The position numbers were made by a program, and so were the translations under genes. Under the pieces are notes generated by a model that had not been told where the DNA came from, did not search any database, and was given only the letters and a program-made list of their open reading frames with translations. A stretch of 35,851 bases of DNA from a virus: the IMG/VR virus record IMGVR_UViG_3300046005_001359, positions 1-35,851 of that record; one strand, 5' to 3'. Below, in pieces: positions 6,902 to 14,380 of the stretch (its first letter is position 1; each line of letters opens with the position of its first letter).

Positions 6902-8175
6902 CCCTCCCACACTCCCACGAGGCCGAAAGCTCCCTGCTCTCCTGCTTCCTTCAAGACCCCGTGAACCGCATCGGTGAAGCGAGGAACACCTTGAACGTCT
7001 CCGCCTTCCACTCCGAAGCTCACAGGCGAATCTTTACCGCCCTCGTCTCGCTTTACGACGCCGGGACGCCAATCGACCCGCCACTACTGACTCAGCACTT
7101 CCGAAACAAGGGCGAACTGGATGCCATCGGCGGGCCTGCTTACATCATGGAGCTTTTCGGCTACATTCCCGGCCCTGCCCATTACCTCGAATACAAGCGC
7201 ATCGTCGCCGACAAATACCTCGCCCGCAGGAACATTGAAGCTCACACGCTGGCGCTCGAAGCATTCCAAGACGAGGCCATTCCGGTAGCCAATGCCATCG
7301 AAAAGGCACAGGCCGCTCTGGATGCCGTGGACAACGCTATCGTGCGCAAGCTCTCACGAATCACGATCAAGGATGCCATCTGCGAGACAATGGACGAGAT
7401 CGAGGAACGAATGAAGCGAGGGGGCGCAATTCCAGGATTCACGACTGGCTTTCCATCCATTGATGATAAATGCGGAGGACTCCAAAAAGGCAGAGTGACC
7501 GTATTCGCTGGACTGCCATCGGACGGGAAAAGCGCCATCATGCAAAACTGCGCTCGAAACGCACTCAGGGCAGGGGCTCGCGTGGCATGGTATTCGCTGG
7601 AAATGCCCACCACGGAGCAGACAATGAGGCTTTTGTGCGAAGATAGCGGAGTTGAGAACGGAGCGCTTTACAACGGCCTTATGAGCCGCAGTCAGCAAGA
7701 AATGCTCTCACGATCCATTCGCCAACTCTCGGAGCTGGGATGCGATCTTGTGAACACCGACAACGCTACGGCGTCGGACATCCTAGCCGACATCGAACAC
7801 GGAGGGTATGACGTGGCCGTTGTCGATTACCTGCAACTTATGGAGGACGAGGGCCGCAAAGGTGCCACGCGAGAGGAAATTATTGCTCGAATCTCCCGCC
7901 GCATGAAGAACGTGGCAAAGCGCACAGGAACTCACATTCTTACAGCCTCGCAGCTAAACGACTCTGGCAAGCTCCGCGAATCTCGCGCCATCGGACAGGA
8001 TGCGGACGGCGTTTTCATTATCTCGAAAGTTGAAGTCGAAGGAGGAACCGACGACACGCAGCGCAAGCTATGGTGCGAAAAGAACCGTGGAGGGAAACGC
8101 CACTGGATTCTGCCACTGGCATTCTCAGGCCCGACGTTCACATTCAAGGAGATGCCGCCAGATGAATTGTCTTGA
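6898..8175 (+). CDS. dnaB: Replicative DNA helicase, DnaB family
   Basis: 425 residues from the ATG at 6898, which overlaps the initiator stop (ATGA) and follows a GAAAGGA ribosome site; the TTG at 6874 is an unnecessary extension. The N-terminal domain HSHEAESSLLSCFL is typical of DnaB. In the RecA-like domain, Walker A GLPSDGKS lies at 205-212, SLEMP follows, and Walker B VVDYLQL lies at 308-314. The hexameric ring unwinds the fork and recruits primase. Gene order initiator then helicase is the usual theta-replication module. No separate primase is seen in the window. Confidence 0.95.
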   Translation: MTLPHSHEAESSLLSCFLQDPVNRIGEARNTLNVSAFHSEAHRRIFTALVSLYDAGTPIDPPLLTQHFRNKGELDAIGGPAYIMELFGYIPGPAHYLEYKRIVADKYLARRNIEAHTLALEAFQDEAIPVANAIEKAQAALDAVDNAIVRKLSRITIKDAICETMDEIEERMKRGGAIPGFTTGFPSIDDKCGGLQKGRVTVFAGLPSDGKSAIMQNCARNALRAGARVAWYSLEMPTTEQTMRLLCEDSGVENGALYNGLMSRSQQEMLSRSIRQLSELGCDLVNTDNATASDILADIEHGGYDVAVVDYLQLMEDEGRKGATREEIIARISRRMKNVAKRTGTHILTASQLNDSGKLRESRAIGQDADGVFIISKVEVEGGTDDTQRKLWCEKNRGGKRHWILPLAFSGPTFTFKEMPPDELS

Positions 8176-8219
8176 CAGAATCTCCATAAAGTTTGGCTCA
8201 AAATAACCCGATTAAAATA

Positions 8220-8240
8220 AATGCACTTTTAATTTGCATT
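8220..8240. promoter_or_regulatory. Small inverted repeat, possible operator
   Basis: AATGCA (8220-8225) and TGCATT (8235-8240) form a 6-bp inverted repeat in the AT-rich gap after dnaB (8176-8295). A TTGACA at 8172-8177 precedes it but has no -10 box at normal spacing. Regulator binding is possible but unproven. Confidence 0.3.
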
Positions 8241-8295
8241 GCGTTTTAATTCTGGCAGTGTGGAGGTGTTCAGCAACAACGAACACCACAACAAT

Positions 8296-8508
8296 ATGAT
8301 CACACTCACAAACACATTCAGCAGTTCCATCATTAGCCGTCACCGCACGATTGCCGCCGCCGTTGCTGCCCGCATCAAGCACTCCAAAGCAATCAGGAAG
8401 CGCAGCCCAAATAGCTACACCACATATAGCATCACTGATCGTGACGGCAAAGCAGTGGATCGCAAAGACATCGAAAATGCCGAGGCTGTGATGCACGGTT
8501 GGAAATAA
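8296..8508 (+). CDS. Small hypothetical protein
   Basis: 70 residues from the ATG at 8296; an in-frame TTG at 8239 would run through the inverted repeat and is less likely. The N-terminal half is basic and Ser/Ala-rich (SSSIISRHRTIAAAVAARIK); the C-terminal half contains SYTTYSITDRDGKAVDRK, which looks like a small beta hairpin. No known family. It opens a short cluster of small genes after dnaB. Confidence 0.5.
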   Translation: MITLTNTFSSSIISRHRTIAAAVAARIKHSKAIRKRSPNSYTTYSITDRDGKAVDRKDIENAEAVMHGWK

Positions 8509-8534
8509 CCCGCAAAACTGGCAGCACTGCAACC

Positions 8535-8753
8535 ATGAAACAGCACGGAAACACCGGCAAGCGCAACGCCGCCAAAGCGCCCGAAAAGGTCAAAAGCATC
8601 ATAAAGTGCATTCGATTCACCAGCGCCGAGATTGACGCTCAAGACAAGGCCAGAGGCTCCGTCTCGTGGTCAAAGTGGGCAAGGGCCGCTCTCATCCTAG
8701 CCGTCACAGATTTTGCCGACAGCGGCAGAAACCCAAGCAACGAACACCAATGA
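8535..8753 (+). CDS. Ribbon-helix-helix-like small regulator
   Basis: 72 residues from the ATG at 8535; the TTG at 8499 lies inside the previous gene. After a basic arm (MKQHGNTGKRNAAK), KSIIKCIRFTSAEID reads as the beta-strand of a ribbon-helix-helix fold and SVSWSKWARAALILA as its second helix. The opening is shared by other small phage RHH-like proteins. It probably binds DNA as a dimer and regulates phage genes. It overlaps the next gene by four nucleotides. Confidence 0.55.
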   Translation: MKQHGNTGKRNAAKAPEKVKSIIKCIRFTSAEIDAQDKARGSVSWSKWARAALILAVTDFADSGRNPSNEHQ

Positions 8754-9142
8754 AAACACGAACACCCGCTAACCTCGTGCGACGCCATGACTTGTCATCC
8801 GCCGCGCTAACAGCTCAAAGCCTGCGTTCTCCGCGTCCGCAGTCAGAGCCCGCAGTCTTCATCTTGCCACCTTCCGCCAAAGCGCGGGAAGCGGCAAAGC
8901 TGGAGGCAATTAAGACCACCGCCGAACTGCTCGCCCGCATCCATGCGCTCGAATCGGAAAAGGCGGAGATGATCAACCGCGCCCATCGTGAGGAGCGCGT
9001 TAAAGCCATCACCTGCCGAGTGGTGGATAATCGCACCTCATGGCGCGCAAAGATGGGCTTCCGTGAAGCACATGCTACGAGCACCATCGTCACTACGCAG
9101 GCCATGCGCGTTGTGGATTACCTGCCCAACGTGGCGGAGTAA
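8750..9142 (+). CDS. Hypothetical protein with central coiled coil
   Basis: 130 residues from the ATG at 8750, which overlaps the preceding stop. A probable coiled coil runs through AREAAKLEAIKTTAELLARI and the following ESEKAEMINRAHREER; the C-terminal part is mixed. No recognised family. It is the last gene before the terminator at 9157, so it closes the early operon. Confidence 0.5.
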   Translation: MKTRTPANLVRRHDLSSAALTAQSLRSPRPQSEPAVFILPPSAKAREAAKLEAIKTTAELLARIHALESEKAEMINRAHREERVKAITCRVVDNRTSWRAKMGFREAHATSTIVTTQAMRVVDYLPNVAE

Positions 9143-9156
9143 ACCGGCCTCGAATT

Positions 9157-9186
9157 AGCCCGTCCTCACAAGGGGCGGGCTTTTTT
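9157..9186 (+). terminator. Rho-independent terminator
   Basis: A stem AGCCCGTCC / GGGGCGGGCT with a short loop is followed directly by six T (9181-9186). It ends the early transcription unit 15 nt after the gene at 8750-9142 and just before a strong promoter. Confidence 0.85.
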
Positions 9187-9206
9187 GTGCCTATGGACGA
9201 ATAAGC

Positions 9207-9236
9207 TTGACACATTTTTCATAATCAAGGTAAAAT
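9207..9236 (+). promoter_or_regulatory. Strong sigma70 promoter
   Basis: TTGACA (9207-9212), an 18-nt spacer, then TAAAAT (9231-9236), right after the terminator and about 50 nt before the gene at 9288. It is the best promoter match in the window and probably drives the middle genes and possibly the packaging genes. Confidence 0.75.
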
Positions 9237-9287
9237 CTTGCATTCACGGATAATCCGCTGACATTCGACAAACCCAAGATCAACCCA

Positions 9288-9836
9288 ATGCTTCGCGACC
9301 CTTCCGAATATGTCGAAGCCTCATACGAGGTTGATCCCTCAGCGGCCTGTGACTCCATCGAAGATCATCTCCGCGAACTGCTGGCGAGGCGAATGAAGAC
9401 GGTGGACGCGAGGCTTGTGAAGCTCATCGCTGGAGTGGTGAATGACTTACTGACAGAGAACCGGCTTGCCGCTCTGGTGGACGTGAACCGGCTCACAGGA
9501 AAGGAGACGCTGGCGCGATTAGTAGGCGAGATCGTAGATGCTCCACAGCCGCGACTGATGGCGTGCTGCGTGGATTTCGTGTTCGGCCTCGGCGTTCAGA
9601 TCGCGAAGAACGAGACTGAGATCGCCAATGATCACAGCGTGACCAAGGCGACCGTCAGCCGCTACTGTGTCCACCTGAAGCACGTTTATCTTGCTGGCAT
9701 TCCAGCGCCAGGAATGAAGTCCGCTGAAGCCGTGGAAAGCTACCGGGCAGGCAGGACAGGCAAAAGCTCACGACCCGCCAGAACCGAGTGGGCATTCCAA
9801 AACGTGATCAAAGACACATTCAACCGGGCATCATAA
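9288..9836 (+). CDS. HTH protein, probable phage transcriptional regulator
   Basis: A 182-residue protein. A helix-turn-helix fits ETEIANDHSVTKATVSRYC (about residues 109-127), with TKATVSRY as the recognition helix, similar to sigma-like and resolvase-like HTH units. The N-terminal two thirds are helical (HLRELLARRMKTVDARLVKL). As the first gene after a strong promoter and shortly before the packaging genes, it is a good candidate for a middle/late regulator. No ligand or catalytic domain is seen. Confidence 0.55.
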   Translation: MLRDPSEYVEASYEVDPSAACDSIEDHLRELLARRMKTVDARLVKLIAGVVNDLLTENRLAALVDVNRLTGKETLARLVGEIVDAPQPRLMACCVDFVFGLGVQIAKNETEIANDHSVTKATVSRYCVHLKHVYLAGIPAPGMKSAEAVESYRAGRTGKSSRPARTEWAFQNVIKDTFNRAS

Positions 9837-9839
9837 ACA

Positions 9840-10340
9840 ATGGCACAAACTGACTATCAACCCTCTCAAGACGAGCTAGACCAACTGCTACAACTCGTCA
9901 GCGAGGCCAACGCTGTCGGCACCAGTGCGGCCTCAATGAGCGCAGAACGCCTGAGGAAGTGCGTCGAAGCCGGGCTCTGTCTGCTCAGGTGGAAGACGAC
10001 GATTCCACGAGGTCAATGGGAAACCTGGGTGGACAATCATATCCCTGCCCTCACCCGTGCTACTCGCTGCCGATGGATGCAACTCGCTCAACTATCACGC
10101 GAGGGGAAGCTCGACCTAGACTCAGCACGCGGCCTTCGTCATGCCTACCAACTCGCGCAACTCCTGCCCGAAGCAGACAGCACAGGCACAAAGGCCAGCG
10201 TCAAAAGCAGCTACATCACCCACCTCGCACGGCTCGTTTCTAGCCTCGCAATTCTCGATGTGGGCAAGATGTCAGAGAGCGAACGAAACACGCTCAAACA
10301 GCGCCTAGCGCCCGTTGTGGAGGTGTTCAAGAGGCTATGA
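9840..10340 (+). CDS. DUF3102-like phage protein
   Basis: A 166-residue helical protein. CLLRWKTTIPRGQWETWVDN and the following ALTRATRCRWMQLAQ resemble DUF3102, which has G-x-(F/W)-x-x-W and a helical tail and is common on phages and plasmids near replication or partition genes. The biochemical role is not known. It starts three nucleotides after the HTH gene and overlaps the HNH gene by four, so it belongs to the same transcript. Confidence 0.5.
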   Translation: MAQTDYQPSQDELDQLLQLVSEANAVGTSAASMSAERLRKCVEAGLCLLRWKTTIPRGQWETWVDNHIPALTRATRCRWMQLAQLSREGKLDLDSARGLRHAYQLAQLLPEADSTGTKASVKSSYITHLARLVSSLAILDVGKMSESERNTLKQRLAPVVEVFKRL

Positions 10341-10963
10341 AACCAGCACCATCACTTATCGGCCAGACGTTTGGCAGGCTTACCGTCATTGCTCATGATG
10401 GAGTGAGGCCGTTGAAGCAAGGTCCAAAGAGATACACGTTTTGGCGCTGCGTTTGTAGTTGTGGCACAACGAAGGCAGTATCAGGGAAGCACCTTCTTGC
10501 CGGTGGTTATATATCATGTGGATGCGCCAAGATTGAGCGGCTCAGATCGCCAGAAAATAGAAAGAGACAAAGCAACAGTGCACGACTTCAATTCAATTCA
10601 GACGATCCTAAGATGATCGAGTTTCGCAGGATAAAAGCAAGGCTTCACGAGTCTGCGAGATCGGCAATTAACCGCGTGAAAAAGGCTGGAGGAATCAAAT
10701 CAGACAGAACTATCAACTACATTGGATGCACTGTATCTGAGTTGAAGGCTCACATCGAAGCTCAATTCAAACCCGGTATGACATGGGAGAATCACGGGAA
10801 GGAATGGCACATAGATCACATCATGCCTCTCGCTAAGTTCGACCTCACGAACCAAGATCACATCCGTCTTGCCATGCGATACACCAACCTTCAACCATTG
10901 TGGGCCGATGATAATCTAGCCAAGAGTGACGCCATCATCGACCATCAAGCATTGTTGATATAG
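10337..10963 (+). CDS. HNH endonuclease with N-terminal zinc module
   Basis: A 208-residue protein. The N-terminal IGQTFGRLTVI...WRCVCSCG...GYISCGC has four cysteines and is a module found in many phage HNH/AP2 homing enzymes. The C-terminal HNH core is EWHIDHIMPLAKF (156-168), with the partner Asn in YTNLQPLW. It overlaps the previous gene by four nucleotides and sits directly before the small terminase, a common homing position that can influence packaging genes. It is unrelated in architecture to the other two HNH genes. Confidence 0.85.
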   Translation: MKPAPSLIGQTFGRLTVIAHDGVRPLKQGPKRYTFWRCVCSCGTTKAVSGKHLLAGGYISCGCAKIERLRSPENRKRQSNSARLQFNSDDPKMIEFRRIKARLHESARSAINRVKKAGGIKSDRTINYIGCTVSELKAHIEAQFKPGMTWENHGKEWHIDHIMPLAKFDLTNQDHIRLAMRYTNLQPLWADDNLAKSDAIIDHQALLI

Positions 10964-10998
10964 GTATGCCCCCTATAAGTATTCTTTTAGACATCACC

Positions 10999-11014
10999 CC
11001 GCCTAAGCGGTTTT
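10999..11014 (+). terminator. Short hairpin plus T-run, possible terminator
   Basis: CCGC-CTAA-GCGG followed by TTTT lies in the 98-nt gap between the HNH gene and terS. The stem is only 4 bp, so it is weak. Downstream (11024-11047) the AT-rich ATGC...GCAT stretch may hold a late promoter, but no clean -35/-10 pair is visible. Confidence 0.35.
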
Positions 11015-11061
11015 AACGTCTCCATGCGTAAATTTGCATATTAGCATAAAAAAGCCGTCCC

Positions 11062-11706
11062 ATGACAGAAGCCACCTCCCATGAACTGCCGACAAACGTG
11101 CGATTCGTGCGGACTTATGACGAGCTTTCCCGGCATCTTGGCTGCTCTAGGAAGACGATTCAGCGCATCCAAAGGGATCGGGCGGACTACCCGTCACCGA
11201 GGGCGGACGGGCGGCACAATGTCGCGGAGTGGATGAAATTTTTCACTGACAACGCGATTGCCAAGACTGACCCAGAGGGCGCAGACGAAGACAAACCCGT
11301 GACCGTTGCCGACTGGAAAGCCCGTGAACTTCAGCTCAAATGCCAGAAGCTCGAAATCGAAACGATGAAGATTCTGGGGAAGCTAGTGGACGCAAACGCA
11401 GTAGAAGCTGGAATCTCAGTGATCATGGGCGCGGCCCGGCAGGCGCTCAATAACCTGCCCGGCTCGCTCGCGCAGAAGATGCTGCACCTCACTGACTTCC
11501 ACGAGGCGGAAGAGATCGTGCAGGGCGCGGTTGATACCGTGCTCCGAACCTTGGAGCGATGCGAGTTCTTCGCGGAGGATGGCCCCACGGCGCCACCGGT
11601 TGAAGACGAGGAAGATGACGACGACTCCGACCTTGATGACGAGCCTTTGAGCATCACGAAACGAGCAACGAAACAGGCGAAGAAACGAGGGAGGTCGCGC
11701 AGGTGA
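11062..11706 (+). CDS. terS: Terminase small subunit (Nu1-like)
   Basis: A 214-residue protein. The N-terminal RTYDELSRHLGCSRKTIQRIQ is a winged-helix/HTH of the Nu1 type that binds the packaging site. The middle is helical (KLEIETMKILGKLVDANAV), and the C-terminus is very acidic (DEEDDDDSDLDDE) followed by a basic KKRGRSRR tail. It recognises phage DNA and hands it to TerL. The end overlaps the terL start (GTGA). Length and order match lambda-type terminases. Confidence 0.85.
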   Translation: MTEATSHELPTNVRFVRTYDELSRHLGCSRKTIQRIQRDRADYPSPRADGRHNVAEWMKFFTDNAIAKTDPEGADEDKPVTVADWKARELQLKCQKLEIETMKILGKLVDANAVEAGISVIMGAARQALNNLPGSLAQKMLHLTDFHEAEEIVQGAVDTVLRTLERCEFFAEDGPTAPPVEDEEDDDDSDLDDEPLSITKRATKQAKKRGRSRR

Positions 11707-13637
11707 AGACTGACATTGACCCTTCGCACCTCGCCAGCTTCGCGACGATTGCCCGCAAGGTGATCAAATCGACGATGCAGGTCCGGCCCGTGCAGCGAGT
11801 CTGGGAATGGATTGATAAGAACGTGGTGATCCCGCAGATCATCGGCTCGCTGAATCCAGGTCCGCTCGACACATCCCTCATGCCCTTTTGGCGTGGGATT
11901 TACGACATCTACTGGCAGAAAAAAACGCATCACATCACGCTTTGCTGTTCTGCTCGATGCGGCAAGACACTGTTTTCCATCGCCGTCGTGCTTCACAAAA
12001 TCGCCGTTTGGCCCGGCCCGATTCTTTGGGTGGACCCGACGCGCAAGACGGCCATGCAGTTCAGCCGGACAGAACTTCAGCCTCACATCATGGAGTGCGT
12101 GCCTTGTGCCGAGAAGGCCATTATCGACCGCACACATTGGATCACGCTCTTGATGCACTTTGTGGGCATGGTGTTTCGCGTCGTGGGCGGCGGGAGTGCG
12201 GCGGAGCTTGCCGGGTTTCAAGCTGAGTTGATCGTGCTCAACGAGTCCGACAAAGTGAAGCACACGACGGACGGAGAGGCGAACACGCAAGACCTTGCCA
12301 TTGCCCGCTCGAAACAGTTTCGCTTCACGCGGAAGATCGTGGAGAACTCAACGCCTACGACTGAATGGGCGCGGACGTGGACGAGGTTCAAAGCAGGTTC
12401 CCAGACGCACGTTTATTTGCCCTGCCCGCATTGTAAAACAATGCAGCGCATGACCTTTTTCAGCGAAGAAAAGGAGGTTCCATTCGGCCCCGACGGAAAG
12501 CCACTGGCGGAAGGTGAAAAGCATGTGGAAAAGACCGGGCGCTTCAAGTTCGAGTCGTGCAAGACGCCGGGCGGCAGCTATGACCTCGAAGCCGTGGAAC
12601 GTGGCACCGTTTACGAATGCGGCTCCTGCCTTGCCGAGATCGATCAGAGCCATCAATCGTGGATGCTTCGCCGTTACGAGCTTCGCAGCCATAACCCAAA
12701 GGCGGCAGTGGATCACGCCAGCTTCCATGTGTGGGCGGCTCTCTCGCCGTTTGAAGGCTGGGGGATCATCGCGAAAGAGTTTCTCCTAGCCCGTGGGAAC
12801 GTCTCGCGGATGCATAACTTTTACAACTCGACCCTGGGCTTGCCGTTCATCCGCAAGGCCACGGACGTTAAGCAAACCGATCTTGATTCAGCGATTGCCC
12901 GCTCGCCTGAATACCTGATCAAGGAAATCCCGCGCAAGCCGGAGATTCTGACCATGTGCGTTGACGTTCAGGGCGCGTGCTTTTGGTGGAGTATTCGAGC
13001 CTGGGGGCTGGCCTTTGATCAGCCTGAGTGCCCCGTGTGGTCCTCCCTTGTGGACTACGGCAGCGCCGTTTCGTGGGATCAGATCGAAGAACTGGCAGGT
13101 ATCAAACCAGACAGCCACGGAGAACAGAACGGTTACTTTTTCGCGGGCGAGAAATACAGCGTTTATGCTGGCCTCATTGACTCCGGCTTTGAATCTCAGA
13201 TCAATAAAAAGGTCTATGAGTTCACGCGGAAAAACGCCGATGTCTTCAGCCCATCGAAAGGGGGCGGGTGGGCTCAGCTTCGCGGAAATGATGTCCGAAT
13301 GTCGCCCGTGGATGATGATCAGCAAGACCTTGTCTGGTATTACGATGAGGGCGCGAAACAACAGTTCTATTACGGGTGCATTAAGGAGCATAAAACGCTC
13401 TGGTGGCTACCTCGTAACGTTGGCAACGATTACCGAGATCAGATGTGCAATGAGCACACGGAAGAAAAGATGATGCCCGATGGCACAACGAAACTCGTCT
13501 GGGTTTGCACTGGCGACAACCATCTCGCCGATACTGAAAAGATGCACCAAGTAATGAGCGGCATCATTGAAACGAAGTTCTTGGAGACGATCCGCGAGGA
13601 GTGGCTTTCGAAGAATGCGCCAGCCGTTGAAGAGTAA
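11703..13637 (+). CDS. terL: Terminase large subunit (GpA family)
   Basis: 644 residues, the usual GpA length, starting at GTG 11703. ATPase: Walker A CSARCGKT (82-89), then LIVLNESD (176-183) at the Walker B position, followed by the family's NSTPT block. A zinc-ribbon-like region (CPHC...CGSC) and the nuclease domain opening MCVDVQGACFWW follow. The protein pumps DNA into the prohead and cuts it at the ends. Oddity: the Walker B acid that is normally Asp is Asn180 here, with Glu181 retained. Confidence 0.93.
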   Translation: MKTDIDPSHLASFATIARKVIKSTMQVRPVQRVWEWIDKNVVIPQIIGSLNPGPLDTSLMPFWRGIYDIYWQKKTHHITLCCSARCGKTLFSIAVVLHKIAVWPGPILWVDPTRKTAMQFSRTELQPHIMECVPCAEKAIIDRTHWITLLMHFVGMVFRVVGGGSAAELAGFQAELIVLNESDKVKHTTDGEANTQDLAIARSKQFRFTRKIVENSTPTTEWARTWTRFKAGSQTHVYLPCPHCKTMQRMTFFSEEKEVPFGPDGKPLAEGEKHVEKTGRFKFESCKTPGGSYDLEAVERGTVYECGSCLAEIDQSHQSWMLRRYELRSHNPKAAVDHASFHVWAALSPFEGWGIIAKEFLLARGNVSRMHNFYNSTLGLPFIRKATDVKQTDLDSAIARSPEYLIKEIPRKPEILTMCVDVQGACFWWSIRAWGLAFDQPECPVWSSLVDYGSAVSWDQIEELAGIKPDSHGEQNGYFFAGEKYSVYAGLIDSGFESQINKKVYEFTRKNADVFSPSKGGGWAQLRGNDVRMSPVDDDQQDLVWYYDEGAKQQFYYGCIKEHKTLWWLPRNVGNDYRDQMCNEHTEEKMMPDGTTKLVWVCTGDNHLADTEKMHQVMSGIIETKFLETIREEWLSKNAPAVEE

Positions 13638-14080
13638 ATCCTCATCTCAATCCAAACCCCTCCCTCCTCCCCAGCAAATAGGAACCCTGCCAGCTTTGTT
13701 TATCCTCGCGCCAGCACAGCACTTGCCGCTCCCTGCGAGTAATCCACGATTGGCGCGGTGGATGGCACTGGAGTTCTCACCTCCTGCATTTGCGCGCTGC
13801 TGGCGTCTCCGCTTCGCTGCCCTGTTTGATGGACGGTGGGCAAGTAACCAACAAAAAAGCCGACCTCTGGCAGATGATCGGCTTTGTTGCGGTGTTCCCG
13901 TGAGGAAGTCGCTTTAGAAGGGCGATGGTTCCTGCCAGAGTGTCAACCTATTTGTAATTTGACACTGGCGGCAGTTTAGGCTAACTGCAAGCAGAAATTT
14001 ACTTTCGTCTTTCAGTTAGCGGGAAAACCTAATCTCTCACATGTGAGATTTTGCAACCTTTGACAGGTTCCGCCTCGTAA
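13638..14080. other. 443-nt intergenic region rich in inverted repeats
   Basis: No convincing gene: a frame at 13567-13917 that continues out of terL is a low-complexity shadow. The first 200 nt are pyrimidine-rich with no clear element. The rest is dense in dyad symmetry: AAAGCCGA/TCGGCTTT (13856-13885), CTCTGGCAG/CTGCCAGAG (13865-13873/13932-13940), the stem CTGCC..AGTGTCAA/TTGACACT..GGCAG (13932-13974), GCTAACTG/CAGTTAGC (13980-13987/14013-14020), the palindrome TCTCACATGTGAGA (14035-14048) and AACCT/AGGTT (14055-14069). Candidate packaging (cos/pac) site or late regulatory region. Confidence 0.6.
13856..13885. terminator. Symmetric hairpin, possible terminator after terL
   Basis: AAAGCCGA / TCGGCTTT with a 14-nt loop, preceded by an A-run and followed by TTTG. 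It is terminator-like on both strands but the T-run is short. It could separate terL from the head genes. Confidence 0.4.
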
Positions 14081-14380
14081 ATGACCGCCGACGACTTTGT
14101 AAACATCCTTGTCACAGAAATGGAGGCCGATGCTTCCACGGCTCTGTGCGATAAACTGATGAAGGACGCGAGGGCTTCCATTCTCAGCGGCAAGGGAACC
14201 ATTGGACACCTCACCAGCTCGTCTCTGAACGGCAAGAGCTTCCAGCGGAACGTTCAATTCTCAGCTTTGGAGGTTATGAATTGCTGCCGCCGCGCTCTGA
14301 CGATGTATGCCAGCACAGACGGCGATGATGACGGCACCGTTTCGGCAACCCGCCCTGATTTCCGAGGATTCCAGCCATGA
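14081..14380 (+). CDS. Small head protein (gpW-like position)
   Basis: A 99-residue protein between terL and portal, where lambda has the head-tail joiner gpW. A helical N-terminus (TADDFVNILVTEMEADA) and the segment SSLNGKSFQRNVQFSALEVMNCC are visible; no strong motif. TTGACA at 14060 lies 15 nt before the ATG. It overlaps the portal gene by four nucleotides. Role by position only; gpW-like joining or a terminase accessory function are both possible. Confidence 0.45.
   Translation: MTADDFVNILVTEMEADASTALCDKLMKDARASILSGKGTIGHLTSSSLNGKSFQRNVQFSALEVMNCCRRALTMYASTDGDDDGTVSATRPDFRGFQP

Noticed and set aside
8172-8218. TTGACA at 8172 as a sigma70 promoter
   Set aside because: No -10 box at 16-19 nt; the nearest good TAAAAT is 35 nt away.
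11331-12290. 319-codon open frame on the minus strand
   Set aside because: It lies antisense to terS and terL, has shadow-like composition (Arg/His-rich) and no ribosome site; both sense genes are well supported.
13567-13917. Open frame continuing out of terL into the gap
   Set aside because: Ser/Pro/Arg-rich, starts inside terL in another frame and crosses the hairpin at 13856; looks like a shadow.
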